Source of the DNA: Paenibacillus sp. UNC451MF
GTDB taxonomy: Bacteria; Bacillota; Bacilli; Paenibacillales; NBRC-103111
Assembly (NCBI RefSeq): GCF_000686845.1
Contig: NZ_JMLS01000031.1
Coordinates: 1 to 64,000 of the forward strand
Direction of reading: 5' to 3'
Length of the DNA: 64,000 nucleotides
The notes under the pieces were generated by a model. It ran no database searches, had not been told where the DNA came from, and saw only the letters and a list, made by a program, of their open reading frames with translations. Both the position numbers and the translations under genes were made by a program. How positions within the stretch are numbered: position 1 is the stretch's first letter; each line of letters opens with the position of its first letter. Of the stretch, positions 16,436-24,636 are shown one piece after another.

Positions 16436-17701
16436 ATGTCTTATGATGTCATCGTGATTGGGGGCGGGCCCTCCGGCCTCATGTCCTGTATTGCAGCGGC
16501 CTCCCATGGAGCCAAGGTGCTGCTGATCGATAAAGGGGATAAGCTCGGGCGCAAGCTCGGCATTTCCGGAGGCGGAAGATGCAACGTTACCAACGCGAAA
16601 GAGTTGGACGAGCTGATTCGACATATTCCCGGCAACGGGCGTTTCTTATACAGCGCATTTGCGCATTTCAGTAACAAGGATATTATTTCCTTCTTCGAAG
16701 GACTTGGGATTCGACTCAAGGAAGAAGATCGGGGACGCATGTTTCCGGTTTCCGATAAAGCCAAGACGGTTGTTGACGCGTTAATTGCCAAGGTTCGCAG
16801 CTTGGGTGTGGATATCCGGGTGAACAGTCCGGTTCGGCGTGTACTTTATGCTGAAGATCGTGTCCAGGGCGTAGAGCTGCTGGACGGACGCCGTGTCGAA
16901 GCTGACGCAGTCATTATAGCTACCGGGGGCAAATCCGTGCCGCATACAGGCTCTACAGGAGACGGCTACGCTTGGGCAGAAGCGGGAGGTCACACGATTA
17001 CGGAGCTGTACCCGACGGAGGTACCGGTCACCTCCAAGGAGTCTTTCATTCGCAGTAAGGAGCTGCAAGGCCTATCCCTGCGTGATATTACGCTTTCGGT
17101 GTGGAACCCAAAGGGGAAGAAGCTCATCGAGCATGAAGGCGACATGATTTTCACCCATTTCGGCATCTCGGGACCTGCTGTACTGAGGTGCAGCCAATTC
17201 GTCGTCAAAGCGTTGAAGCAGTTCAACGTCCCAACTATCCGAATGACACTGGATTTGTTTCCTGATTTGAGTGTCGATGAAGTGTATAACCATACACTTT
17301 CGTTATCCAAAGCAGACCCAAAGAAGCAAATCAAGAATGTTCTGAAAAGTGCCATATCGGAACGTCTGCTCCCCCTAATGCTAAGTAAAGCGGGAGTTGC
17401 TGAAGATCTCACTTACGACAACCTTCCGAAGCAGCCTTGGATGGAGCTGGCCAAGCTGTTGAAGGCTTTTCCCATCGAGGTAAATGGTACCCTTTCTATT
17501 GAAGAGGCTTTTGTTACGGGCGGGGGAGTAAATTTAAAGGAAATCGATCCGAAAACGATGCAATCCAAGCTCGTAGCGGGCTTGTTCTTTTGCGGGGAAA
17601 TTCTCGACATTCACGGCTATACAGGCGGCTATAATATTACTGCGGCTTTTACGACAGGGTATACAGCGGGGAAAAGCGCGGCGGAGGGCACTCATGATTA
17701 A
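16436..17701 (+). CDS. FAD-dependent oxidoreductase of the HI0933/YtfP family
   Basis: A 421-residue flavoprotein. The dinucleotide-binding motif [18 protein letters not shown] is at residues 5-22; [17 protein letters not shown] (about 40) is the family signature, followed by the [20 protein letters not shown] block, [12 protein letters not shown] and [19 protein letters not shown] near the end with GYTGGYNI. Members are flavin enzymes acting as reductases or desaturases (the BaiN group belongs here); the substrate is unknown. AAGGAG lies about 12 bases before the ATG. It stands alone, followed by a DinB remnant. Confidence 0.9.
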   Translation: MSYDVIVIGGGPSGLMSCIAAASHGAKVLLIDKGDKLGRKLGISGGGRCNVTNAKELDELIRHIPGNGRFLYSAFAHFSNKDIISFFEGLGIRLKEEDRGRMFPVSDKAKTVVDALIAKVRSLGVDIRVNSPVRRVLYAEDRVQGVELLDGRRVEADAVIIATGGKSVPHTGSTGDGYAWAEAGGHTITELYPTEVPVTSKESFIRSKELQGLSLRDITLSVWNPKGKKLIEHEGDMIFTHFGISGPAVLRCSQFVVKALKQFNVPTIRMTLDLFPDLSVDEVYNHTLSLSKADPKKQIKNVLKSAISERLLPLMLSKAGVAEDLTYDNLPKQPWMELAKLLKAFPIEVNGTLSIEEAFVTGGGVNLKEIDPKTMQSKLVAGLFFCGEILDIHGYTGGYNITAAFTTGYTAGKSAAEGTHD

Positions 17702-17756
17702 CAGGACTATTTCTCATCTGGAATCTCTACTACAATCTGTCCCTCAAAGAATATGA

Positions 17757-17876
17757 CAAATAAACCGCGATGATATCTTAGGAAGAAAAATGGTCACACT
17801 TCAATGGTTGATTCAAGACCACATTGAACATATGAAGCATCACTTAGGACAAATGTTTACCGTTGACCGCACATAA
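17757..17876 (+). pseudogene. C-terminal remnant of a DinB-like gene
   Basis: After an in-frame TGA at 17754 the frame encodes QINRDDILGRKMVTLQWLIQ followed by DHIEHMKHHLGQMF and stops at 17876. The DHIEH-x2-HHL arrangement is the conserved C-terminal metal-binding part of DinB family proteins. No ribosome binding site and no upstream part of the domain were found, so this is a leftover of a deleted gene, not an intact one. Confidence 0.6.
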
Positions 17877-17881
17877 AACGA

Positions 17882-17910
17882 AAAAAGGATGGCCATTACG
17901 CCATCCTTTT
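17882..17910 (-). terminator. Terminator of the GH28 gene
   Basis: On the minus strand AAAAGGATGG pairs with CCATCCTTTT around nine bases, followed by T. Confidence 0.85.
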
Positions 17911-17922
17911 CTTACTTCCCTC

Positions 17923-19488
17923 TTACTTCGGCATCCGATTCGCCGCAGAGAAATATTCTGGGCTCGTTCCATCCGTGAACCGGACGGCCGTTTTCGCTTT
18001 GGAAAAGTCATTGCCGACGACAAACATCTCTTCCACATCTACCTGTTCCAACGTCAAGAACGCATCCATCCCATTCTCGGCTTTACAGCCTTCGACAGAA
18101 AGTCCCTGAACATTCTTCAGTTCAATCGTGCTGGAGCCCTCTTTTGCTGCTTTGCCCCGAAAGCCCTTAAGAGCCAACTGCTCGATATGCTCCCCGTATA
18201 GTGCATTGGACCAATGCTCATTCGGCTTCCCATCCCACACGACTTCCACATCGTCAAGCGATACGTTCTTCGCGTGACGGCAAAATACAGCAGGAACATG
18301 GTGCGGAAATACACCTCTTGCGGACGGCTGTGTATCGAACAATCCGCCAGGGTAGCCGCTTTTTACCCGCATCGTGTGCTTTAGTCCACGAATCGAGATA
18401 TTCTCGATGACACTTTCCTCCGAGCCCTCCAGATAAACGCCGCCTTCGGATTCCACCAAAATGTGCTCGAAGCGGATGTTGCGGATTTTCCCAGGTGCGT
18501 GCTGCGCGCCGTTGCGGCGTTCAGCCGTAATAAAGATCGGCTCCCCTTTGCCCCACCAGCGAAGCTCCCTTTGGGTCTCCTCCGCATCGCTGAACAATCT
18601 TGTCTCAATAATAATATTCGAGAACAATATATTTTCGACCGTAGCGCCATCTCTGACCCACAAGCCCAGACCCCGGTTGGAATTGCGGATGACACAGTTT
18701 TGCACAACAATATTGCGGATATCGCCATGGGTTTCTGTCCCGATTTTCACACCGGAGTCATGGGTGACCAACGTACAATTGGTAACCGTAATATTTTCGC
18801 AAGCTCCATAGCGCTCTGCACCGTTCTTCGTCGTTTTCACAACGATACAGTCGTCACCCGTTTCAATATGGCAGTCGGAAATATGCACATCCTTACAGCA
18901 GTCCGGATCGATACCGTCGTTGTTAGGGCCGCGCTGCTGTCCCAAAATCTTAATCCCATTAATATTAACCCGGTTGCACCCGGTCATATGAAGTCCCCAT
19001 GACGAAGCGCGATAAAGCGTAACGTCCCGGAACAGCACATCCGTACAGCCCTCAAAGTCAATCAGCTTAGGGCGGAAACCACCTAAAGGAAGCAGCACAT
19101 AATCGCTAACACCGTCCTCCGGCTCGAGGAAATGCTCCCCGCGTCCATCAATGATGCCCAGACCGGTAATCGATACCTTCTCAGCGTGCCGTGCGCAGAT
19201 CAACGCATTTTTGCCTTGGCCTTCGCTATAAAATAAATCCTCGGAGCCTGCCGTCTTCGGCGCTACGAAATCTTGTTCCTCCATGCTGCTCACAATGCGT
19301 GCCGCCGGTTCCAAATGCAGATTGACAAATGATTTGATCATCACCGTGCCCGACAAGTACTCTCCCTTGGGAACGACAACCGTGCCACCACCCTGCTCAA
19401 AGCAATGATCGATCGCTGCTTGAATGCTAGCCGTATCTTTAGCGACACCGTCACCTACCGCGCCAAAATCTTTAATACTCACTATCAT
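17923..19488 (-). CDS. Glycoside hydrolase family 28 (polygalacturonase-like)
   Basis: A 521-residue right-handed beta-helix enzyme that hydrolyses galacturonic acid-containing polymers or oligomers. The N-terminus VSIKDFGAVGDGVAKDTAS and GGGTVVVPKGEYLSGTV is typical. Catalytic blocks: NNDGIDPDCC (about 190) and the Asp pair in ETGDDCIVVK (about 213), then SGVKIGTETHG and SNRGLGLWVRDG in place of the GHG and RIK motifs. There is no signal peptide, so it likely works inside the cell on imported oligosaccharides, perhaps as an exo-enzyme. The ATG has AAGGAGATG upstream. The unknown gene at 19504-20169 ends 15 bases upstream; the two form one operon. Confidence 0.9.
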   Translation of the reverse strand: MIVSIKDFGAVGDGVAKDTASIQAAIDHCFEQGGGTVVVPKGEYLSGTVMIKSFVNLHLEPAARIVSSMEEQDFVAPKTAGSEDLFYSEGQGKNALICARHAEKVSITGLGIIDGRGEHFLEPEDGVSDYVLLPLGGFRPKLIDFEGCTDVLFRDVTLYRASSWGLHMTGCNRVNINGIKILGQQRGPNNDGIDPDCCKDVHISDCHIETGDDCIVVKTTKNGAERYGACENITVTNCTLVTHDSGVKIGTETHGDIRNIVVQNCVIRNSNRGLGLWVRDGATVENILFSNIIIETRLFSDAEETQRELRWWGKGEPIFITAERRNGAQHAPGKIRNIRFEHILVESEGGVYLEGSEESVIENISIRGLKHTMRVKSGYPGGLFDTQPSARGVFPHHVPAVFCRHAKNVSLDDVEVVWDGKPNEHWSNALYGEHIEQLALKGFRGKAAKEGSSTIELKNVQGLSVEGCKAENGMDAFLTLEQVDVEEMFVVGNDFSKAKTAVRFTDGTSPEYFSAANRMPK

Positions 19489-19503
19489 ACTGCTTCATCT
19501 CCT

Positions 19504-20169
19504 TTATACGCGTTCATTATGCTCATCGCCACAGTAATAGGCAAAGACAGGCTCAATATGCTTAAAGTACAAATGTCCGTCCTCCCAAGCCTGGAAATGC
19601 AGATCCATTCGGGAATCATTCCAGTTTTCTGGCGTACCGTTTGTGTTCAATTTTTTCGGAGCAATCGGCTCTTCAACAACCTTCGGGAATTCCTGATAAC
19701 CGAACAGCAGATTTTCGTGCATGGCAATGATTTCGTATTTTTCTCCCAGAAAGGCACGTTCCTCCTGGAGCTGGTAGTGATAATAAATGTAGCTGGCCAT
19801 CATCTCCGGCTTCAGGTGCGCTACCCTGCCCGCCCTCCGCTCTACCGGGGCTTTGCGAATCCAGTGATCGTAGCTGACCGGCTCATTAAAATGAAATACG
19901 TCGACCATCGGAATCCATTGTCTTTTGCTGGCTTGTCCAGGCCAATCCTCTAAAAAGGGAGCCGCTTCCTGGAACATGTCATCCGGGTGCACCTCTTCAT
20001 GAATACATTCATAATACAGAAAAACATTCCTCATCCATCGGTATGCCGCAATAGTCATCAGTGCGCCTTCATCCACAAGCCTTCTTGCAGCTTGGGACTC
20101 AAGCATGTGCTGCAGGCCCAAGTCTTGCTGCCCCTCTTTTAGCTGCGCACGAAAAATCATTCTTTTCAC
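19504..20169 (-). CDS. Unknown protein encoded with the GH28 pectinase, 221 residues
   Basis: I do not recognise this family. The protein is soluble, rich in aromatic and acidic residues (YRWMRNVFLYYECIHEEVHP, PMVDVFHFNEPVSYDHW, MASYIYYHYQLQEER, YFKHIEPVFAYYCGDE), with no signal peptide or membrane segment. The spacing of 15 bases to the GH28 gene makes co-transcription and a role in pectin breakdown likely, for example as a mutarotase-like or lyase-like accessory, but nothing in the sequence proves that. A GTG at 20169 has GGAG nine bases upstream; an ATG five codons earlier (20184) overlaps that signal. Confidence 0.75.
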   Translation of the reverse strand: MKRMIFRAQLKEGQQDLGLQHMLESQAARRLVDEGALMTIAAYRWMRNVFLYYECIHEEVHPDDMFQEAAPFLEDWPGQASKRQWIPMVDVFHFNEPVSYDHWIRKAPVERRAGRVAHLKPEMMASYIYYHYQLQEERAFLGEKYEIIAMHENLLFGYQEFPKVVEEPIAPKKLNTNGTPENWNDSRMDLHFQAWEDGHLYFKHIEPVFAYYCGDEHNERV

Positions 20170-20336
20170 ATTTATCTGCTCCATTCACAACATGATCTCT
20201 TAGAGAACTTTTCTTGCATCGTAAGCTTATACTTCTTATTGATACTATGTTTTTGGTTTTCCATCAACAAGACATTTATGCAGCAGCGCCGATTCCCTTT
20301 GACTTTTATTGCTCCATTGCTCCTTTTTTGCAAAAA

Positions 20337-20374
20337 AGAGCCGCTGGCAGCCTCTAAAAGGTGCCAACGACTCT
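20337..20374 (-). terminator. Terminator of abgB
   Basis: On the minus strand AGAGTCGTTGGCA pairs with TGCCAGCGGCTCT (two G-U pairs) around 12 bases and is followed by TTTTTTG. Confidence 0.85.
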
Positions 20375-20390
20375 TATTGTCGATGATTTA

Positions 20391-21800
20391 TTATTTCCTT
20401 GCAGATGCGACGACATCCTTAGGAATAGGACATTGATAAGTGCTTCCTTCAAGACGATCCTTCAGCTCCTGCTTAGCTTGCTCGATGAGCTCCGGATTCT
20501 GAATCATCCTCATGGCTGTTGACGCCATGACCTTACCGGCATGCAGCATGCCTTTGTGAGCTATAGAAGTAGCTCCCAGAGTGACCCACTGCCATGTGTG
20601 CGGAGGCGACCCGACGACGAAGCATGCGGTCGTGCATTGAACTGTCGGCGTAACCCAGCTCACATCCCCTACATCTGTTGAACCGTAAAGCGGTAATGTT
20701 CCCGTATAGGGGTTCAATCGATCCGCCATATCGCAATTTCTCATTCCTGCAGGAATGTTAGGTGCGCTGCTCTTCTCCGCGTCCGTCAACGTGGCTCTAA
20801 CGTTACGTGCCAGCTCCAGCTCGGCTTCATCATGGGTTGGAACTCCAAGCTCGGCAAACTGCTCGTACATGATCTGCTCCATCACCGAATTCGGAACGAG
20901 GTTCGAGCAAGCTTTATCAAACACGATGCTAACTTCCGTGCCCGTCATAAGCGCTGCGCCTCGGGCGATATCGCTGACCCGGTCAAAGATGTCCTTGGCT
21001 TGCGAAATTTGCGGTGCGCGGATTAAGTACAGCACCTCGGCATTCGGCTGCACCACATTGGGAGAATGACCTCCGCTGTTAGTAACCGCGTAATGCACTC
21101 TTGCCTCTTGAATAATGTGCTCGCGCAAATAATTGACGCCGATGTTCATGAGCTCTACCGCATCTAAAGCGCTTCGTCCGAGATGCGGGCTAGCGGCTGC
21201 ATGCGCGCTTTTGCCCTTAAACTTGTAATAGATTTGATAATTAGCCAAGGAGCTGACCGACATGATGCTGTTATAATCCATCGGATGCCAGCTAATAGAG
21301 AAATCGACATCATCGAACAGTCCTTCTCTGGCCATAAAGGCTTTACCGGAGCCACCCTCTTCTCCTGGACAACCGTAGTAGCGGATGGTTCCCGGGATGC
21401 CGTTCTCCTCCATGTACTGCTTCAGTGCGACAGCAGCGGCCAAGGAGCCGGTTCCAAGCAGATTATGCCCGCAGCCGTGCCCGTTGCCTCCAGGTACAAC
21501 CGGCTCCGCTTGAGGCGTTGCTTTCTTCTGGCTCAAACCGGATAACGCATCAAATTCGCCCAGCAGGGCTACGACAGGATAACCGCTTCCATAGCTTCCG
21601 ATAAAAGCGGTAGGAATGCCCCCTGCGCCCCTCTCAACGGCGAAGCCTTCTTTCTCCAATGCTTGACAGAGCAGCTCCGCGGAACGAAACTCCTCGAAGC
21701 GGGTTTCCGCATAATCCCAAATACAGTCACTGAGATGAATGAAGGTATCTCTCTTCTGCTCGATAATGGCTGAAAGCCGTTCTGTTGGCTTCATCTTCAT
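20391..21800 (-). CDS. abgB: M20 amidohydrolase, aminobenzoyl-glutamate hydrolase subunit B-like
   Basis: A 469-residue zinc-peptidase-fold protein of the AbgB/AmhX group. Visible: ALLGEFDALSGLSQ, GGNGHGCGHNLLGTGSLAAA (metal-binding His), YYGCPGEEGGSGKAFMAREG (metal-binding Glu), SISWHPMDYN, SAHAAASPHLGRSALDAVEL (dimerisation domain) and GSTDVGDVSWVTP. AbgB pairs with AbgA in E. coli to cleave p-aminobenzoyl-glutamate. Here it is the last gene of a same-strand cluster abgT-abgA-regulator-abgB, which supports that role. The true amide substrate remains to be shown. Confidence 0.85.
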   Translation of the reverse strand: MKMKPTERLSAIIEQKRDTFIHLSDCIWDYAETRFEEFRSAELLCQALEKEGFAVERGAGGIPTAFIGSYGSGYPVVALLGEFDALSGLSQKKATPQAEPVVPGGNGHGCGHNLLGTGSLAAAVALKQYMEENGIPGTIRYYGCPGEEGGSGKAFMAREGLFDDVDFSISWHPMDYNSIMSVSSLANYQIYYKFKGKSAHAAASPHLGRSALDAVELMNIGVNYLREHIIQEARVHYAVTNSGGHSPNVVQPNAEVLYLIRAPQISQAKDIFDRVSDIARGAALMTGTEVSIVFDKACSNLVPNSVMEQIMYEQFAELGVPTHDEAELELARNVRATLTDAEKSSAPNIPAGMRNCDMADRLNPYTGTLPLYGSTDVGDVSWVTPTVQCTTACFVVGSPPHTWQWVTLGATSIAHKGMLHAGKVMASTAMRMIQNPELIEQAKQELKDRLEGSTYQCPIPKDVVASARK

Positions 21801-21872
21801 CAGTCCCTTACATATAATAAACGAACAATTAACGAAAGTTACGTTTATTAATATTATAGGACTTCTTACGTC

Positions 21873-23186
21873 TTATTTCAATCCGGAAGTCAGACGGTAT
21901 ATTTTACTTGGCCTTCCGCGCACCGAGTGAAGCTCCTCGCCGCCTATTTCGGCAAGCCCGTATTCAACCAAGCTCCCCATAATCCGCTGAGCATTGCGTA
22001 TGGTCATGGACAAATGGGATGCCAGGCTTGCTGTTGTGAAGCCATCCCATCCCATTCGCTGAACCAGCGCTTCGATTTTATTGTATGTCTTGGCGCTGAT
22101 ATTCGCTTGAGCCAGCTTCTTCAGCAGCTCCTTGTTATTGGTTCGGTAAGCATACGTTAATTCTTCATCTTCACCGGCGGACTCGACGATGATCCCATTC
22201 TCCTGCACGATAACAATGCCCCGATCTTCCTTTTCCTTGGCATGCTGCACTGCTTTGCGTGCATTATTTTCAGCCGAGAAGGCTGTGCTGCCGAAGCCGA
22301 TGCCTACGGCTACCGGAACGTTGGCCTCCAGGGAAAGATGTCGTACGGTCTCCCTCAGCATCTCCAGCTCCCGTTCTATCGCCCCCCGGGAACTGAATAT
22401 CTGATACCTCCCATTCCCGTTTTCCAATAAGGAACCGTCGATTTTCTCGCAAAGCAGCAGCAGAGCATGTTTGATCTTAAGCTCCAAATGCTGCAAATGA
22501 TAGCGCGTGCCCGCTTTCTCAGCGATCTGATCGAACTGGTCGATTTCGATAATTTCCACACCGATTTGGGTGTCTTTAAAATAGGAGCTTTTCGCCTGCT
22601 CATGGATCATTTTAATCGCCAATCGAATGTCCTGCTGCGTCATCTCGATACGGTATACGGGCAGATCGTGCCCTTGCAGTGCTTCATACACATAGTTCAC
22701 GCAGGTTAACGCTCCGTCGATCTTTCCTTCCTTCCATAGCCCAATATGGTATTCTACCAGCTGATCCGGATCAAAATGCTGGTCGAACATTTTAATATAG
22801 GTTTGTTCCATCGGGAAGCCTGCTTCTAATAAAGATTCATGCAGATCCAGGTCTTCCGTATTAATCATATCAATAGATACCCTTGTAGAAACCTCATGGC
22901 GATGAAGAGACAGCTCCAGTAAACATTTATATAGACTAGCCCCGGTAGGCTTGCAGTAAATGACGTTGGCACCGGCATTCAGAGATTCTTTGGAACGGAT
23001 ATAAGGGATCGGTCCGGAGAAAAACCATCCGTGCACTTCATGTCTATGCTGCTCAATGATGGCCTTGACTTCCTTCGGCTTTTCATATGGAAACGGAATA
23101 AATTCAATTTCGTTAGGACTTTCTTTGGATACGTCCAATATTTTCGCTACGGATGGGACAGGGCCTACAACGCCAAATTTATACAT
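21873..23186 (-). CDS. Transcriptional regulator with degenerate GGDEF-like domain and winged helix, inside the abg cluster
   Basis: A 437-residue cytoplasmic protein. Residues 1-120 look like an effector-binding domain (MYKFGVVGPVPSVAKILDVS). Residues about 230-350 resemble a nucleotide-cyclase fold: GRYQIFSSRGAIE stands where the GGDEF signature would be, followed by VPVAVGIGFGSTAFSAENNA and KAVQHAKEKE. The GGDEF motif itself is absent, so it should not make c-di-GMP. Residues about 375-437 form a winged helix (FTTASLASHLSMTIRNAQRI, GRPSKIYRLTSG). AAGGAG lies 11 bases before the ATG at 23186. It sits between abgA and abgB and probably controls them. E. coli uses a LysR-type AbgR instead. 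Confidence 0.7.
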   Translation of the reverse strand: MYKFGVVGPVPSVAKILDVSKESPNEIEFIPFPYEKPKEVKAIIEQHRHEVHGWFFSGPIPYIRSKESLNAGANVIYCKPTGASLYKCLLELSLHRHEVSTRVSIDMINTEDLDLHESLLEAGFPMEQTYIKMFDQHFDPDQLVEYHIGLWKEGKIDGALTCVNYVYEALQGHDLPVYRIEMTQQDIRLAIKMIHEQAKSSYFKDTQIGVEIIEIDQFDQIAEKAGTRYHLQHLELKIKHALLLLCEKIDGSLLENGNGRYQIFSSRGAIERELEMLRETVRHLSLEANVPVAVGIGFGSTAFSAENNARKAVQHAKEKEDRGIVIVQENGIIVESAGEDEELTYAYRTNNKELLKKLAQANISAKTYNKIEALVQRMGWDGFTTASLASHLSMTIRNAQRIMGSLVEYGLAEIGGEELHSVRGRPSKIYRLTSGLK

Positions 23187-23263
23187 AATTGCTCTTGCTC
23201 CTTCTTGATTCGTACTAGAAGATGATTCCATTATATCAAGTTCTCCCGATTTCACGAAAATAG

Positions 23264-23304
23264 AAAAAAAGAGGCTCCGCCTTGATCCAAGGGAACCCTC
23301 TTTT
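23264..23304 (-). terminator. Hairpin terminator between abgA and the regulator gene
   Basis: On the minus strand AAAAGAGGG and CCTTG pair with CAAGG and CCTCTTTT, followed by T. It would partly separate expression of abgT-abgA from the genes behind. Confidence 0.75.
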
Positions 23305-23325
23305 CGATTATTTGATGCCGTTAAC

Positions 23326-24582
23326 TTACTGCAACACTCTTCTGGCAATCCGGTTCAACAGCTCGATACCGCGAGGAAGTACTTCCTCCTCAATATCGAA
23401 CTTAGGATGATGGTGAGGGGCAGGGAGATTCGAACCGATTATCATGTAGGTTCCTTTGCCACCCAGCTCCTGTACTCTGCGGATCATGAAGCTGGCGTCC
23501 TCGCTTCCGGCAGAGCTAGGCTCACCGGTTTTAATCGAAGTGAAGCCCTCCACCTTGCGAGCTTCTTCCATTGCCAAAGCAACCAAGTCTTCGTCGCAGA
23601 CTATCGGAATAGCTGCGCCGATCACATCGATTTGATACTTCAGCTCGTGCATAGCCGCACTGCTGGCAATAATATTGCGAACCCGACGCTCCAGCTCCTC
23701 GTTCGTCTCTTCGGATATGGAGCGGGTTTCTATGATCATTTTGGCGTATTCGGGTATGATATTCGCCGCGGTTCCGCTCTGCAGCACCCCGACGTTAATC
23801 CTTGTCGACCCTGTGCTGAATCGCGGCAGCGCATGGATGTTCAGAGTAGCGGTAGCTGCTCCAAGCAGCGCATTGCGCCCCTGTTCCGGAGTGGCTCCCG
23901 CATGGGAAGCCGTGCCATAGAAATGAGCGGCAAGCTTGGTGCTTGCCAGGAAGCCGTAAGAGCCGCCGTGCATCTCACCTGTAGGCACGTCTGTGCCCAG
24001 ATGATGACAAAACAAATAGTTCACGTCATCCAGATGCCCTTTTTGCACGATGGAATAAGCTCCGCGAACACCTTCTTCAGCCGGCTGGAATATAAGCTTC
24101 ACCGTACCGGAGAAATCCCCGTCGGCCAGCTTCTCCGCAAGCCCAAGACCGATGGTCGTATGACCGTCATGGGCACAGGCATGCATATTCCCCTCGTATT
24201 TCGAGCGAAAACCGTTTGATTGCGGGTAATGATCAGCCTCTTCGCTTTCCCGAATTGGCAAAGCATCCATATCAAACCGGAAAGCGACGGTCGGTCCGGG
24301 AGCGCGTCCTTTTTTTATTCCGATGACAGCGGTGTAGCCGCCTCTCATTCGTGCAGCAATGTCAGGATTCGCTCCATCGCGCAGCGCACGCTCATAAGCC
24401 TCTTCAAGCACCGTCTCCGACGGTAGGCCGCGGCGGGACGGACCGTCCAACGCATCTTGTCCATAGATGACTTCATAGCCCCAGGCGGTTAACAACTCTA
24501 CCACCTTTGATGCAGTGCGGAATTCGGTAAAACCAACCTCTGGATGTTCATGCAAATCACGCCGTACAGCAATGATGTCCAA
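23326..24582 (-). CDS. abgA: M20 amidohydrolase, aminobenzoyl-glutamate hydrolase subunit A-like
   Basis: A 418-residue zinc-peptidase-fold protein. Visible: VRRDLHEHPEVGFTEFRTA at the N-terminus, FRFDMDALPIRESEE, NMHACAHDGHTTIGLGLAEK (metal-binding His/Asp), LIFQPAEEGVRGAYS (catalytic Glu pair), SHAGATPEQGRNALLGAA and APHHHPKFDIEEEVLPRG with the last metal His. The length and the insert between the N-terminus and the first metal block fit AbgA rather than the shorter AmaA/HipO amidohydrolases. I chose the TTG at 24582, nine bases after AAGGAG; a TTG three codons earlier touches that signal. Next to abgT (54 bases). Confidence 0.85.
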   Translation of the reverse strand: MDIIAVRRDLHEHPEVGFTEFRTASKVVELLTAWGYEVIYGQDALDGPSRRGLPSETVLEEAYERALRDGANPDIAARMRGGYTAVIGIKKGRAPGPTVAFRFDMDALPIRESEEADHYPQSNGFRSKYEGNMHACAHDGHTTIGLGLAEKLADGDFSGTVKLIFQPAEEGVRGAYSIVQKGHLDDVNYLFCHHLGTDVPTGEMHGGSYGFLASTKLAAHFYGTASHAGATPEQGRNALLGAATATLNIHALPRFSTGSTRINVGVLQSGTAANIIPEYAKMIIETRSISEETNEELERRVRNIIASSAAMHELKYQIDVIGAAIPIVCDEDLVALAMEEARKVEGFTSIKTGEPSSAGSEDASFMIRRVQELGGKGTYMIIGSNLPAPHHHPKFDIEEEVLPRGIELLNRIARRVLQ

Positions 24583-24636
24583 TGTCTCCAACTCCTTCGA
24601 ATCTTCTTTCTATATTTTACGACAATACAAGACTTT

